Shown: positions 1-10,441 of the stretch, one piece after another
Layout of the letters: each line of letters begins with the position of its first letter
Position numbering within the stretch: the first letter of the stretch is position 1
Assembly (NCBI GenBank): GCA_014695195.1
Contig: JACJNW010000025.1
Coordinates: forward strand, 1-64,000
DNA from: Cyanobacteria bacterium FACHB-DQ100
Lineage (GTDB): Bacteria > Cyanobacteriota > Cyanobacteriia > Leptolyngbyales > Leptolyngbyaceae
Reading direction: 5' to 3'
Length of the DNA: 64,000 nucleotides
Translations under genes and position numbers: made by a program
Notes under the pieces: generated by a model
The model's database searches: none
The model's input: only the letters and a program-made list of their open reading frames with translations
Told to the model about the DNA's origin: nothing

Positions 1-253
1 CGATCGTGAGTTTGATCGCTGGATTGATGCTCTCGAATTTGCAAAGTTGAAGATGCCAGAGTGTAAGTGGTTTCAGGACGTTCGGATTTTTGAAAAAGGG
101 AATTTAGTTTGGGTCTACAGTCGATCGCACAAATTTCCGCAGTTTGTGGGGGCAGGAGTGTACGATCGCCTTGCGAAACGATTTTTGCTCGAAACAGCCG
201 TTGAGGAAGGCTTAATCGACATGAACGAAGAGGATGAATCTACAAAAGATTGA
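1..253 (+). CDS. Hypothetical protein, C-terminal part (cut by window start)
   Basis: An open frame (bases 2-253, frame 2) enters from the left edge without a start codon and ends at TGA 251-253. A TTG at 47 and an ATG at 53 lie in frame, but the codons upstream are also protein-like (acidic and aromatic, with no stop), so the gene probably starts outside the window. The visible 83 residues are charged and soluble, with an acidic tail (EEDESTKD). I do not recognise a family. The stop codon lies inside an inverted repeat that probably terminates this gene and the convergent desaturase. Confidence 0.6.
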   Translation, partial: DREFDRWIDALEFAKLKMPECKWFQDVRIFEKGNLVWVYSRSHKFPQFVGAGVYDRLAKRFLLETAVEEGLIDMNEEDESTKD

Positions 254-287
254 GAACTCCAATTTTATGAAAAACTGGAGTTCTCAA
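250..287. terminator. Bidirectional hairpin between convergent genes
   Basis: Perfect 12-bp arms TTGAGAACTCCA and TGGAGTTCTCAA around a 14-nt loop. It sits between the end of the first gene (+) and the end of the desaturase (-). A short T-rich run follows on the minus strand (TCTTTTG), so termination is more convincing for the desaturase side. Confidence 0.6.
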
Positions 288-299
288 GCAGGGCTTGAC

Positions 300-1382
300 T
301 TATCGGTTATGTGGCGATTGGTAGTAGATTTTCGATCCGGTGTCAGCCACAAAATGACAAGCAAAGTAGGATTTGAAAAAGCTTTTCCAAATCGGCTCAT
401 TTGACTTGCGGTAATATCCACCGAGGACAGGCTTAATGGCTTCTGTTGCCTCTTTTAAGCGGTAATGCGGCATATTTGAGAAGATATGGTGAGCAACATG
501 CGTGCCAATGTCGTGATGAATCGGATTAAAAATACCGTAATCACGATCGATCGTAGACAACGCACCTTTAAGGAAGTACCAATCTTCACCCCGATACCAG
601 GGAATATCATCTTCGGTGTGATGGAGGAAGGTCACTAGATCCAACCAAATTACAAATACAACGTAACCGCCAAGATAGTATTTCAGCAGAAATAGAAACC
701 CAAACTGAATGGTTAACGCTGCGAGAAATGCAACCATCAACAGCCAGCAAACACTACTAACAAGAACATCATTGCGCTCAGAGGGCTTAAACAAAGGGCT
801 ACTTGGCATGAAGTGAGAGCCTTGTTTACCGGGCGATCGGCGAAACAAATACAGGGGATAAGCCAACAACGGCAAATAAAACCGCATTAGCTTTTCTGGA
901 AATCCCATTTCTGCATACTTCGTTTCTGTCACCGGATACCAGCTTTCGTCAGTATCAATGTTGCCAGTATTTGCATGGTGAGTGCGATGGCTAATTCTCC
1001 AACCATGAAACGGAACCAAAATTGGAGAGTGTGACAAATGCCCGATCAGATTATTCAGCCATTTGTGTTGAGAAAATGAGCCATGTCCGCAGTCATGCCC
1101 AACCACAAATAACGCCCAAAACATTGTGCCTTGAGCAAACCAAAAAACCGGGAAAAATAGCCAAGAATCGAGGTAAGCTGCGATCTCAATCAGTCCTGCA
1201 ATAATGCCGATATCGAGGAAGAAATAAGCTAGCGATCGAGCGGTCGAAGGTTGAAAGCAACGATCGGGAATTGCCGATCGTACATCTTTGAGAGTAAAGG
1301 GTAGATCTTGACGAACAAAAGCGTCTGTCACCGGGGTAGACGGATTCGGATAAACTTGCACGTAATTCTTTTCACGAAACAA
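300..1382 (-). CDS. desB: Acyl-lipid omega-3 (delta-15) fatty acid desaturase
   Basis: Membrane di-iron desaturase of 360 aa, acting on glycerolipid-bound fatty acids with electrons from ferredoxin. The three histidine boxes are visible: HDCGH (residues 96-100), HRTHH (132-136) and HVAHH near 296. Hydrophobic segments lie around 50-95 and 215-250. The context around the second box (FHGWRISHRTHHANTG) is typical of the DesB omega-3 class rather than DesA delta-12, which has a different spacing there. Length fits the family. The gene is monocistronic by appearance, with no close partner. In cyanobacteria desB is normally cold-induced; nothing in the sequence shows this here. The class call is from remembered family motifs. 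Confidence 0.88.
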   Translation of the reverse strand: MFREKNYVQVYPNPSTPVTDAFVRQDLPFTLKDVRSAIPDRCFQPSTARSLAYFFLDIGIIAGLIEIAAYLDSWLFFPVFWFAQGTMFWALFVVGHDCGHGSFSQHKWLNNLIGHLSHSPILVPFHGWRISHRTHHANTGNIDTDESWYPVTETKYAEMGFPEKLMRFYLPLLAYPLYLFRRSPGKQGSHFMPSSPLFKPSERNDVLVSSVCWLLMVAFLAALTIQFGFLFLLKYYLGGYVVFVIWLDLVTFLHHTEDDIPWYRGEDWYFLKGALSTIDRDYGIFNPIHHDIGTHVAHHIFSNMPHYRLKEATEAIKPVLGGYYRKSNEPIWKSFFKSYFACHFVADTGSKIYYQSPHNR

Positions 1383-1560
1383 TGTGTAGCCCGGTTATTC
1401 TACCGTTTAACCGTGCCAAATGTAACAGTATATTTCGAGAATAGGCGACTAGAGCTAGGCATTAGAAACAGACGAGCTAATGTCTCAAAACTACGAATTA
1501 CGTGCAATCTACGCTTGAAAAACTTCCGCTTTCTTCACGATCGAACACCACAATGAATTC

Positions 1561-1776
1561 TCACCTTGGCATCATCTGACGCAACACTCGTAAATGTCCA
1601 TCTGCATCGGTGCGAGTGCGGAATCGTCCAACAATCACGCACTGCATATTCGGCAAAAGGCAGACGGACACGTTCGCGTGAGCCAAAGGCACCGCCCGAT
1701 TTGTCAAAAATCGCTCTCTATAGGAACACACACGATCGTGTGCCGCAGAATCATCAAACTCAGCGTTGTATGGCAT
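1561..1776 (-). CDS. Small hypothetical protein (71 aa)
   Basis: A 71-residue frame starting with ATG at 1776, preceded by GAGGT about 10 nt upstream, which is a good ribosome binding site. The C-terminal half (VIVGRFRTRTDADGHLRVLR) looks like real protein, basic with alternating hydrophobic residues, and seems more natural than the two overlapping plus-strand frames. It is flanked by non-coding DNA and reads opposite to the downstream HTH gene. No function can be assigned. The alternative is that the whole 1,383-1,939 stretch is non-coding. Confidence 0.5.
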   Translation of the reverse strand: MPYNAEFDDSAAHDRVCSYRERFLTNRAVPLAHANVSVCLLPNMQCVIVGRFRTRTDADGHLRVLRQMMPR

Positions 1777-1939
1777 GATTTATTTACCTCATTTGGGGCA
1801 ATGCAGTTGCAGACTCTTGGCGGGGCTTGCAACTGAATCTTAGATTCTTAGGCTTTAACTATAGCGTAAAACGCTAAGACTAAATAGCCCATCGCTTACA
1901 CAATTTCAAATTTTCTAGGTCAAGCTCTATTTAGTCTGA

Positions 1940-2167
1940 GTGCAAGTGGGAAAGATTCGTTGGCGATTACGGGTGGTCATGGCAGACCGCAAAATAACAA
2001 ATCAAGCGCTTTCCCAAGTTGTTGGAATGCACCCGGTTAGCATCTCGAAGCTGAAGAATGCAGATGATATGCCTGCGATCGGTGGTGAAACACTGGCGAA
2101 ACTTTGCGATGCGCTGAACTGTACGCCTGCGGATTTGATTCAATATGTGCCAGATGCCGAAGAGTAA
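1940..2167 (+). CDS. Cro/C1-type HTH DNA-binding protein
   Basis: A 75-aa protein made almost entirely of an XRE/HTH_26 domain: helix 2 and recognition helix around residues 22-42 (NQALSQVVGMHPVSISKLKN), then the conserved ETLAKLCDALNCTPADLI block (residues 50-67) typical of small Cro-like regulators. The start is a GTG at 1940; an ATG at 1979 would remove the first helix. It has no ligand-binding domain. The neighbours (a GT-C gene downstream, 75 bp away) do not reveal a target. Proteins of this type are either chromosomal regulators or antitoxin-like; no toxin partner is seen. Confidence 0.8.
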   Translation: MQVGKIRWRLRVVMADRKITNQALSQVVGMHPVSISKLKNADDMPAIGGETLAKLCDALNCTPADLIQYVPDAEE

Positions 2168-2242
2168 CCTTCGATTTTCCATGCGATCGAACACAATTTA
2201 TGCTTTGATCGCTGTGATCCCTTTGCTAGAATTTGCCGAGCA

Positions 2243-3901
2243 ATGCAAGCGTTAGAGACGATAATTCAAGCAATTTCGAGCAGCAAAAGATTAGAAATTG
2301 AACTGATCTTTCAAGGTTTTTTTGCACTGTTCTTAATTGGGTTGATTCCAGCATTCGTAATATTTCAACTGCGAAATCAGGTCGATCGATTCACTCGTTC
2401 GATTCTGCTCCTACTCGCAAGTTTGATTGTCTTAAATTATGTTGGCTTGGTGGTTCTTTATCCAACTTGGGCGGATTTTGCTGATCCGGCTGAAGCGAAT
2501 GTTGCGATCGTTTCATGGCTGTTTCATCGAGGACAAGCGCTTTACCCAAAATTAGATGCAGCAGAAAGATACATTAATAATTATGGTGCTCTTTCTTATG
2601 TGATTCAGAGTGGATTTCTAAGTGTTCTAAAACCGAGCATTTTTTCGACAAAAATTGCAGGTTGTTTGGCAGGGCTTTCGAGTTTGGGGCTGATCTTTTG
2701 GTTGATTCGCGATCGTTTGGGCTGGAAAGCTGGAATCTTTGGAAGCGCGATCGTTTCACTTTGTTTTCTGGCGCAAACTTCTGCTTCTGGGTTGCTAACG
2801 TCTTCGTTTTGGGTCAGACCTGATTCGTTGCTGTTATTTTTTACCGTGCTTGGACTGTTTCTGGTTGTACGAGGATCGCAATCGATTGCGATAATTGGAA
2901 GCACTATCGCACTTGGCATTAGCACGAATCTAAAAATCACTGCCTTTCTGCATTTCATCCCAATTTATGTTCTGTTACTATATCGATTCGGATTCATTTC
3001 TGTACTAATTTCATCTGGTATTGCTGCGTTTGTTTCAGCATTACCATACTTTATTTTTTCCCAAATCTCATTCACAAATTATTGGGCGTGGCTACAGCAA
3101 GTTCGACTCAAGGGGATTAATTCCGATCAGATTCCAAAGAATCTTTTATGGGCAGGATTTGTAGCATTACCTGTAGCGCTCGCTTTCATACAGTCGCTTT
3201 TTACTAATTTTGATTCACTGAAACGATGGCTATCTAAGCATTCCCTATATTGCATCACTTTAATTGCTGGCATCGTTGCCAATGCAGTGATTAGTGCAAC
3301 TCGCGGTGCTTTAGAAAATAATATGCTGCCATTCGTGCCGCTACTCGTTTATCTTGCGATCGAGCTATTCCAAATTCCAACGTATTCTAAGCGATCTAAA
3401 ATTATCACTCCAATCAACTTGAGTGCTGCGATCGCATTCACGTTATCGCTCTGTTTAGCGGTTTACTCAACTGAAATAAAATTCATTGATCGGATGACTA
3501 CCGCTCCCGGACATCAGGTGATCGCAGATCTCGATCGCATCATGGCAACCCATCCAAATCGCACGATCGGCATGGGTTATGGTGCAGTGAGCTATCAACT
3601 TTCAACTTATCGCCCTCAATTAGTATTTGCGGGTAATCCTTACTGGCTCGATTCTGCGTCTCTAATGGAAATGCAGGCATCTGGAATGAACAACACGCCA
3701 GAAAGTACACTCAATGCGATCAGAACTTGCCAAACAGAGATTTGGTTAATTCCAAAAAGCAATCCACCGTTTCAGGTCTACAGCTACTATCCGCCACTTC
3801 AGAAACTATTCAGTGATGAATTTAGGAAAATCTTTGCAGCACACTACGATCGCCAATCCAGCAGCAAATTTTATGATCTTTGGGTTTGCCGCACAAAATA
3901 G
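2243..3901 (+). CDS. GT-C type membrane glycosyltransferase (GT39-like)
   Basis: A 552-aa polytopic membrane protein with about 10-12 hydrophobic segments and a short soluble C-terminal domain after residue ~415. The first periplasmic loop carries an acidic motif (ADFADPAEANV, residues ~76-86), followed by a tyrosine-rich INNYGALSYV segment; this is the layout of the catalytic loop in GT39/ArnT-type enzymes, which use polyprenyl-phosphate sugars. Substrate and acceptor are unknown. It stands alone between an HTH gene and a ferredoxin. Fold assignment is good; the specific reaction is inference. Confidence 0.7.
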   Translation: MQALETIIQAISSSKRLEIELIFQGFFALFLIGLIPAFVIFQLRNQVDRFTRSILLLLASLIVLNYVGLVVLYPTWADFADPAEANVAIVSWLFHRGQALYPKLDAAERYINNYGALSYVIQSGFLSVLKPSIFSTKIAGCLAGLSSLGLIFWLIRDRLGWKAGIFGSAIVSLCFLAQTSASGLLTSSFWVRPDSLLLFFTVLGLFLVVRGSQSIAIIGSTIALGISTNLKITAFLHFIPIYVLLLYRFGFISVLISSGIAAFVSALPYFIFSQISFTNYWAWLQQVRLKGINSDQIPKNLLWAGFVALPVALAFIQSLFTNFDSLKRWLSKHSLYCITLIAGIVANAVISATRGALENNMLPFVPLLVYLAIELFQIPTYSKRSKIITPINLSAAIAFTLSLCLAVYSTEIKFIDRMTTAPGHQVIADLDRIMATHPNRTIGMGYGAVSYQLSTYRPQLVFAGNPYWLDSASLMEMQASGMNNTPESTLNAIRTCQTEIWLIPKSNPPFQVYSYYPPLQKLFSDEFRKIFAAHYDRQSSSKFYDLWVCRTK

Positions 3902-3980
3902 TACAACTCCGGTTTACCGCCACTCAACTGCTGCCGCCAAAAAGTCTTAGAGTGGAAAGAGCAGATTCAAAACAACGATC

Positions 3981-4349
3981 ATGACTGAATTTCATACAAT
4001 CCGGGTTTATCACCGACAAAAAGACAAGTTTTACACTTTTGAAGTGCCGGACGATCGCTACATTCTCCAATCCGGCGAAACTCAAGGAATCGAACTGCCG
4101 TTTTCTTGTCGCAATGGAGCCTGTACAACCTGTGCGGTACGGGTGTTGTCGGGTCATTTAGAGCAACTGGAAGCGGTGGGATTGTCGCCAGAATTAAAGC
4201 GACAAGGCTATGCGCTGCTGTGTGTGAGCTATGCCAAATCAGATCTCGAAGTTGAAACACAGGATGAAGATGAAGTGTATGAGCTTCAGTTTGGGCGCTA
4301 TTTTGGCAAAGGTCGGGTCAAGCGTGGACTGCCGCTAGACGAGGATTAA
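3981..4349 (+). CDS. Plant-type [2Fe-2S] ferredoxin
   Basis: 122 aa, electron carrier. The cluster ligands are visible as C43-x4-C48-x2-C51 and C81, exactly the plant-type spacing. The protein is longer than photosynthetic PetF (about 97 aa) because of an extended acidic/basic C-terminal tail after residue 95, so it is more likely one of the accessory ferredoxins than the main photosystem I acceptor. ATG at 3981. The Uma2 gene begins 4 bp after its stop, so the two may be co-transcribed, though no functional link is obvious. Confidence 0.9.
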   Translation: MTEFHTIRVYHRQKDKFYTFEVPDDRYILQSGETQGIELPFSCRNGACTTCAVRVLSGHLEQLEAVGLSPELKRQGYALLCVSYAKSDLEVETQDEDEVYELQFGRYFGKGRVKRGLPLDED

Positions 4350-4352
4350 ACG

Positions 4353-4904
4353 ATGAGCGTGACGATCGCGAAATGGACACTAGAGGAGTATCACCGCATG
4401 ATCGAAGCGGGGATTTTAGACGATCGGCGGGTGGAATTGCTGCGAGGAGAAATTGTCGAAATGCCGCCAGAAGGAGAGCCCCATGCGTTTGATTCCAATC
4501 AAGCATTTAAGTATCTGCTAAACCTTCTAGAAGGTTTAGCAGATGTTCGGGGTGCAAAGCCGATTACATTACCAAACCAATCAGAGCCTGAACCAGATCT
4601 TGCGATCGTTCAAGATTTGGGACGGGAATATCGCGAACATCATCCTTATCCTGAAAATATTTTCTGGCTGATCGAGTATTCAAATTCCAGCCCCAGCAAA
4701 GATCTTGGAATTAAACGCAAAATTTACGCGGAGGTTGGAATTTCTGAGTATTGGATTGTGGATCTGAAAAGGTTACAGCTAATTGTGTTGCGCGATCCGC
4801 AGGATGGGGATTACCGTTCTGAAACAACGCTAACCACAGGCACGATCGCACCCCTCGCATTCCCAGAGATTTCGATTTCGGTCGATCGTATTCTCAACAG
4901 TTAA
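4353..4904 (+). CDS. Uma2 family endonuclease-fold protein (DUF820)
   Basis: 183 aa with the Uma2/DUF820 layout: N-terminal TLEEYHRMIEAGIL, the RVELLRGEIVEMPP block (residues ~28-41), EPDLAIV (~75-81) and the IEYSNSS...KRKIYAEVGISEYWIVDL core (~103-136). The E-D-E/K residues match the PD-(D/E)XK-like nuclease fold of this family, which is hugely expanded in cyanobacteria and of unknown biological role. Its last bases overlap the end of the convergent ABC gene by 4 bp. Confidence 0.88.
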   Translation: MSVTIAKWTLEEYHRMIEAGILDDRRVELLRGEIVEMPPEGEPHAFDSNQAFKYLLNLLEGLADVRGAKPITLPNQSEPEPDLAIVQDLGREYREHHPYPENIFWLIEYSNSSPSKDLGIKRKIYAEVGISEYWIVDLKRLQLIVLRDPQDGDYRSETTLTTGTIAPLAFPEISISVDRILNS

Positions 4905-6790
4905 GCTGATCGCTGTTGACGTTCCCGAATGCGATCGAGCGAACCAACCGGAATTGCCGAAATCAACTGACGAGTGTAAGAAGTTTGCGGTTTGCGGTAA
5001 ATCGTCTCGGCGGTTCCGATCTCTTCAATTTTGCCGCGATTCATTACGATAATGCGATCACTCATGAACTTCACAACGCTTAAGTCATGCGAAATGAAAA
5101 TGTAAGTTAACCCAAATTCAGACTGCAATTCTTTCAGCAGATTCAAGACCTGCGCTTGAACTGAGACATCGAGCGCAGACACCGACTCATCGCAGATAAT
5201 AAATTTCGGATTAAGGGCGAGCGATCGAGCAATACAAATCCGTTGCCGTTGTCCGCCAGAAAATTCGTGCGGATAGCGATTTATGAACTTCGGATCGAGT
5301 CCCACGCGCTGCAATAGATACTCGACTCGTTCCTTAAATTGCTTCCGGTTGCCACGCCCGTAAATTAGCAACGGCTCCATCACCGCATCACCAATATTCA
5401 TTCGCGGATCGAGTGAACTATACGGATTCTGAAAAATAATTTGAGCATCGCGCCGCAGTTGACGCACTCGATGCTTAGAAAGCTTCAGAATGTCCTCGGT
5501 TTCAAAGAAAATTTTTCCTTGTTTCGGTTCAATCAGCCTCAGCAGCGTTCGCGCTAACGTCGATTTACCACAACCTGATTCTCCTACGAGTCCCAGCGTT
5601 TCACCTGGATAGACATCGAACGACACATCATTCACCGCCATCATGTAGCGCTTCGTCTGCCCAAATACTCCCCGAACTGGGAACGCCACTTGCAGATTTT
5701 GAACCGAAACCAGCGGCTGTTTTTGCTGAAGTGATTTGAGCCGCTGATCAAATTCCACATCGCTGATTTCTTGTGCTTCCGCTAGAGCCGTATTCACATC
5801 GCGCTGTTTTGCCTGAATTAATTTCTCCCCGGACGGTAACAGCGACACTTCCATAAAGTCCGAAACGGTTGGCAAAAATCGCAAGCGTCGATCGGGCTGT
5901 GGACGACAAGTGAGCAGTCCTTTGGTGTAAGGATGCTTCGGATTCGAGAAAATCTCTAAAACCGAGCCGTATTCTACGATTTTGCCTTCGTACATCACCG
6001 CCACATCATCGGCGATCTCTGCAATCAAGCCGAGATCGTGGGTGATAAACATCATTGCCATCCCGCGTCGATCGCGCAGTTCCCGCAGCAGATCTAAAAT
6101 CGTCGCCTGTACTGTCACATCCAGCGCCGTGGTCGGTTCGTCAGCAATCAGCAAAGTGGGATTACAGGCGATCGCCATCGCAATCATGATTCGCTGCAAC
6201 TGCCCACCAGATAGCTCATGCGGATAGCGATCGAGCATTGCGGTTTTTTGGCGATTCAGTTCTTGATCGAGTTCCGGTTCGCTGAGCGGTTTTTGGTTGC
6301 GTTCTTCTAAAACTCGTTGTTTTAACTCTTCATCCGATGGCAGCACCCGCACTTCTTGCAGCAATAAAGCCGCTCGACGACGTGCTTCTGACTGCGAAAT
6401 GTTTTGGTGTTGCCGAATCGCTTCCACAAGCTGAAACCCGCAAGTATACACCGGATTCAGCGAACTCATCGGCTCCTGAAAAATCATCGAAATCTGTTCG
6501 CCGCGATAAGACTGCATTTGCTTTTCGCTTAACCGCAAGAGATCGATCGGTTCTGGAGCATCTGCCGCCTGAAACAAGATCTCACCGTCCGTAATTCGTC
6601 CCGGCGGATTGGGAATCAGCCGCATCACCGCCAGCGATGTCACCGATTTTCCTGACCCTGATTCACCCACAATTCCGAGCGTTCGTCCCCGTCGCACTTG
6701 AAACGAAATGCCGTCTACCGCTTTAACCAATCGTTCATCAGTTTTGAATTGAACTTGCAGGTTACGGACATTCAGGATTGTGTCGCTCAT
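4901..6790 (-). CDS. Fused dipeptide/oligopeptide ABC transporter ATPase (DppD-DppF type)
   Basis: 629 aa with two complete ABC cassettes. The first (residues ~5-300) has Walker A GESGSGKS, an LSGGQ signature and Walker [13 protein letters not shown]; the second (~360-610) has [16 protein letters not shown] and [12 protein letters not shown]. The HPYTKGLL motif after the first cassette and the Q-loop QEPMSSLNP are diagnostic of the Opp/Dpp/Nik class. The fusion replaces the separate D and F ATPases, as in GsiA or YejF. No permease or binding-protein gene is adjacent, so the membrane partners are encoded elsewhere. Confidence 0.92.
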   Translation of the reverse strand: MSDTILNVRNLQVQFKTDERLVKAVDGISFQVRRGRTLGIVGESGSGKSVTSLAVMRLIPNPPGRITDGEILFQAADAPEPIDLLRLSEKQMQSYRGEQISMIFQEPMSSLNPVYTCGFQLVEAIRQHQNISQSEARRRAALLLQEVRVLPSDEELKQRVLEERNQKPLSEPELDQELNRQKTAMLDRYPHELSGGQLQRIMIAMAIACNPTLLIADEPTTALDVTVQATILDLLRELRDRRGMAMMFITHDLGLIAEIADDVAVMYEGKIVEYGSVLEIFSNPKHPYTKGLLTCRPQPDRRLRFLPTVSDFMEVSLLPSGEKLIQAKQRDVNTALAEAQEISDVEFDQRLKSLQQKQPLVSVQNLQVAFPVRGVFGQTKRYMMAVNDVSFDVYPGETLGLVGESGCGKSTLARTLLRLIEPKQGKIFFETEDILKLSKHRVRQLRRDAQIIFQNPYSSLDPRMNIGDAVMEPLLIYGRGNRKQFKERVEYLLQRVGLDPKFINRYPHEFSGGQRQRICIARSLALNPKFIICDESVSALDVSVQAQVLNLLKELQSEFGLTYIFISHDLSVVKFMSDRIIVMNRGKIEEIGTAETIYRKPQTSYTRQLISAIPVGSLDRIRERQQRSA

Positions 6791-6877
6791 AGGATTCGGC
6801 TGATCGATGGGGGAATGATTAATTTTAGCAACGCGATCGCACCCTGTAAGGTTCCCACTGCACTAAAGCATTCAGAA

Positions 6878-7834
6878 CTAAAGCATTGAGAGATCGCCTG
6901 CGACTTCTAAGCGCTTGTAGCGTCCGAGGTTGATGTAGGTTTCTGACAGATTTTCTGCGATCGATGGCGTAATCCAACCCATTTGGCGCAGCACGTGAAT
7001 CGCGATCGCGTACTTGGCTCGTTTTGCCCCGTCCATCACTTTGATCGCAAGCCCCATGCCTTCACCGACTCGACCAATACACTGAACGCCTTCTGCGCCG
7101 GATTTGCTCACGAGTTCGCCTTGGGTCAGTCGCATCAGTTCGGTATCAAATTCGCCATCGCCCGCCACCATCGTAGGATGATGCGTCATGGCTCTGAGAA
7201 TCCGCTCCATGTCCAAATTTGCACCCGATGCAAGCTGAGCATAAAGCCAAGCCAACTGTCGAAGCTGCATAAAATACGTGGGTGCGCCACAGTCATCACG
7301 AGCCGGAATAAACTCTTCAGCCGGATTTTTCAGAAACTCTGCCAGCTTACTTAGAATCAACTGCTGAACCGGATGATTGTAGTGCAGATAGTTATTGATC
7401 GGATATCCAAGCTGCTGAGAAACTGCTAGCATTCCAGCGTGTTTGCCAGAGCAGTTGTATTGCAGCGGACTTTGTTTGCCTTCGGGAGTCGGGCACTGTA
7501 GCGCAGTCGGATCAACATCAGCTCGCCACAAGATGTTAAAGACTTGGCGAACTTGCTCGATCGTTCCTTTGTGCGAACTGCAAATAATCGCCAGATCTCG
7601 ATCGGTCAAATTAAACCGCTCTAGCGTTCCAGATGCGGTGACTGCAATTGCTTGAAATGGCTTGAGTACGGATCGCGCAAATGTGGCAGTTTCAGGATTA
7701 CCTGCACACAGCAGCAACCGTCCGCGATCGTCGCAAATGACCGCTTGAGCGTGATGAACCGACTCTGTGATCCCTTCTCGCAGTAACCGGACTTCGAGTT
7801 CTGCGGTGGCTTGAATTTTTCTTCCCCTTGTCAT
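6878..7834 (-). CDS. L-asparaginase (PF06089, type II-like)
   Basis: 318 aa, predicted to hydrolyse L-asparagine to aspartate and ammonia. Family hallmarks are visible: ICSSHKGT (residues ~84-91), the LQYNCSGKHAGML block (~127-139), DDCGAPTYF (~180-188) and the KSGAEGVQCIG segment (~243-253). These belong to the asparaginase family first described in Rhizobium etli, unrelated to E. coli AnsA/AnsB. It is divergent from purL with about 170 bp between start codons, so the promoters share that gap. Confidence 0.85.
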   Translation of the reverse strand: MTRGRKIQATAELEVRLLREGITESVHHAQAVICDDRGRLLLCAGNPETATFARSVLKPFQAIAVTASGTLERFNLTDRDLAIICSSHKGTIEQVRQVFNILWRADVDPTALQCPTPEGKQSPLQYNCSGKHAGMLAVSQQLGYPINNYLHYNHPVQQLILSKLAEFLKNPAEEFIPARDDCGAPTYFMQLRQLAWLYAQLASGANLDMERILRAMTHHPTMVAGDGEFDTELMRLTQGELVSKSGAEGVQCIGRVGEGMGLAIKVMDGAKRAKYAIAIHVLRQMGWITPSIAENLSETYINLGRYKRLEVAGDLSML

Positions 7835-8003
7835 GAGTAGAAATGTAACACACCTGCTTCAGAGGCGGTTCACCTGCGTTAAAAATCGAAATGCTTAATC
7901 TAGAATGCTTGAACGATCGCTGCTGTGAGAAACATTGGATCGATCGTTAAACCCGGAGCTTTGTTCGATAGAATAAGTGCCTGTTCTATCCGGGCTAGGG
8001 TTT

Positions 8004-10337
8004 ATGTCTGTCCTGTCATCTGCACCATTCTCTGAGACCGAAATTGCTTCTGAAGGGATCAAGCCTGAAGAGTACGAGGAGATTGTGCGCCGCTTAGGTC
8101 GCCATCCAAACAAGGCTGAACTGGGAATGTTCGGTGTGATGTGGTCGGAGCATTGCTGCTATAAAAATTCGCGACCTTTGTTAAAGCAGTTTCCGACTGA
8201 GGGCGATCGCATTTTAGTTGGCCCTGGTGAGAATGCAGGCGTGATTGATTTGGGCGATGGCTTGCGATTAGCGTTTAAGATCGAGTCGCACAATCACCCT
8301 TCTGCTGTAGAACCGTTTCAAGGTGCAGCAACCGGAGTGGGCGGAATTTTGCGCGATATTTTTACGATGGGGGCACGACCGATCGCGCTACTCAATTCTC
8401 TGCGATTTGGAACGCTCGATGATGCCCGGACTCGTCGGATTGTAAACGGCGTTGTGGCTGGAATCTCACATTATGGAAATTGCGTGGGTGTTCCCACTGT
8501 TGGTGGTGAAGTGTATTTCGATCGCGCTTATTCCGGCAATCCCTTGGTGAATGTGATGGCATTGGGATTGATGGAAACGACCGAAATCGTGAAGTCAGGC
8601 GCAAAAGGATTGGGAAATCCGGTGCTGTATGTCGGCTCGACCACAGGACGCGATGGTATGGGCGGTGCGAGTTTTGCTAGTGCGGAATTGAGCGATCAAT
8701 CGATCGACGATCGTCCGGCGGTGCAAGTGGGTGATCCGTTCTTAGAAAAATCTTTGATCGAAGCTTGTTTAGAAGCATTTAAAACAGGTGCAGTCGTTGC
8801 AGCCCAGGATATGGGCGCAGCAGGCATTACCTGTTCAACTTCAGAAATGGCAGCAAAAGGTGGAGTCGGAATCGAACTCGATTTGGATTTAATTCCAGTG
8901 CGGGAAACGGGGATGGTTCCGTATGAGTATTTACTTTCAGAATCACAGGAGCGAATGCTGTTTGTGGCAGAAAAGGGACGCGAACAGGAACTGATTGATA
9001 TTTTTGAGAAGTGGGGACTTCATGCGACTGTTGCCGGGAAAGTGATCGAAGAAGAGATCGTGAGAATTCTCTTCCAAGGCGCGATCGCGGCTGAAATCCC
9101 CGCAACCGCTTTAGCAGATAACACTCCGATTTATCATCGTGAACTGATCAGCGACCCCCCCGAATATGCTCAAAAAGCTTGGGCATGGACAGCCGAAAGT
9201 TTACCGAACTGTGATGAAAACGGGATTGCTAATCGGAACTGGAATGAGATTTTAGCAACTTTGTTGAATACACCAACGATCGCCTCAAAACGCTGGGTCT
9301 ATCGCCAATATGATCATCAAGTCCAGAACAATACCGTGTTGCTTCCCGGTGGTGCAGATGCGGCAGTCGTGAGAGTTCGCCCACTTGCTGATGCTCAGAG
9401 CGCCTCTGTCATTCCTGATTCAGCTTCATTAAACAAAGGGGTTGCCGCAACGGTTGATTGCAATCCTCGTTATGTGTACCTGCATCCCTATGAAGGTGCA
9501 AAAGCCGCTGTCGCAGAAGCCGCCCGGAATCTAAGCTGTGTCGGTGCCGATCCGGTTGCGATTACCGATAACTTAAACTTTGGCAGTCCAGAAAAGCCGA
9601 TCGGCTATTGGCAACTTTCTGAGGCGTGTCGCGGACTGTCCGAAGCTTGTCGAGAATTCTCGACTCCGGTCACAGGGGGAAATGTTTCTCTATACAACGA
9701 AACCCTAGATTCTGAAGGCAAGCCAGAGCCGATTTATCCGACTCCGGTTGTGGGCATGGTTGGATTTATTCCGCAGCTCGATCGCATCGTCGGACAAAGC
9801 TGGAAACAAAGCGGAGACGTAATTTACCTCTTAGGATTGCCGATGTCGGATTCGTCCTTAACCTTGGGCGCATCAGAATACCTGGCAACAGTGCATCAAA
9901 CTGTGGCAGGAAAACCGCCGATCGTTGACTTTGAACTGGAACGCAAAGTCCAAGCGGTTTGTCGATCGGGAATTCGCAGCGGTGTTATTCAATCGGCGCA
10001 TGATAGTGCAGAAGGGGGAGTCGCGATCGCGCTGTCTGAATGTTGTTTCGGGCATCAGCTTGGGGCAGAAATTCAAATTCCAAATAGCGCGGCGCGAATG
10101 GACGAAGTTCTCTTTGCAGAAGGCGGAGCGCGGATCATTGTTTCTGTGAAACCGGACTCGGTTGCAGAATGGGAGGCAACTCTATCTGCGGAACTCGGCG
10201 ATCGTTGGCAAAAATTGGGAACCGTCGGCGGGGAATCCCTAAAGATTTCGGTCTCCCAATTTCATGTAATCGACGCTACGATCGCAGAGTTGTTCACAGG
10301 TTGGTCGAGTGCGATCGAGAAGGGGCTAACGGAATAG
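8004..10337 (+). CDS. purL: Phosphoribosylformylglycinamidine synthase subunit PurL
   Basis: 777 aa from ATG 8004; a GTG at 7977 would add nine atypical residues. This is the small PurL that works with separate PurQ and PurS to make FGAM from FGAR and glutamine, the fourth step of purine synthesis. Visible blocks: [13 protein letters not shown] (~43-55), the [21 protein letters not shown] segment (catalytic His), GGNVSLYN and the C-terminal [11 protein letters not shown]-binding region. Length fits the single-domain bacterial type. purF follows 104 bp downstream on the same strand, so a pur operon is likely. Confidence 0.96.
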   Translation: MSVLSSAPFSETEIASEGIKPEEYEEIVRRLGRHPNKAELGMFGVMWSEHCCYKNSRPLLKQFPTEGDRILVGPGENAGVIDLGDGLRLAFKIESHNHPSAVEPFQGAATGVGGILRDIFTMGARPIALLNSLRFGTLDDARTRRIVNGVVAGISHYGNCVGVPTVGGEVYFDRAYSGNPLVNVMALGLMETTEIVKSGAKGLGNPVLYVGSTTGRDGMGGASFASAELSDQSIDDRPAVQVGDPFLEKSLIEACLEAFKTGAVVAAQDMGAAGITCSTSEMAAKGGVGIELDLDLIPVRETGMVPYEYLLSESQERMLFVAEKGREQELIDIFEKWGLHATVAGKVIEEEIVRILFQGAIAAEIPATALADNTPIYHRELISDPPEYAQKAWAWTAESLPNCDENGIANRNWNEILATLLNTPTIASKRWVYRQYDHQVQNNTVLLPGGADAAVVRVRPLADAQSASVIPDSASLNKGVAATVDCNPRYVYLHPYEGAKAAVAEAARNLSCVGADPVAITDNLNFGSPEKPIGYWQLSEACRGLSEACREFSTPVTGGNVSLYNETLDSEGKPEPIYPTPVVGMVGFIPQLDRIVGQSWKQSGDVIYLLGLPMSDSSLTLGASEYLATVHQTVAGKPPIVDFELERKVQAVCRSGIRSGVIQSAHDSAEGGVAIALSECCFGHQLGAEIQIPNSAARMDEVLFAEGGARIIVSVKPDSVAEWEATLSAELGDRWQKLGTVGGESLKISVSQFHVIDATIAELFTGWSSAIEKGLTE

Positions 10338-10441
10338 CTCTGCCGTTGTGTGCGATATTAAGGGAATGTTAAGACTCTGTGTTCAACAAGACCCGTGTTC
10401 TCAACGTTCTGATTGCTGTCTAACTACGCAAAACCAAGCTT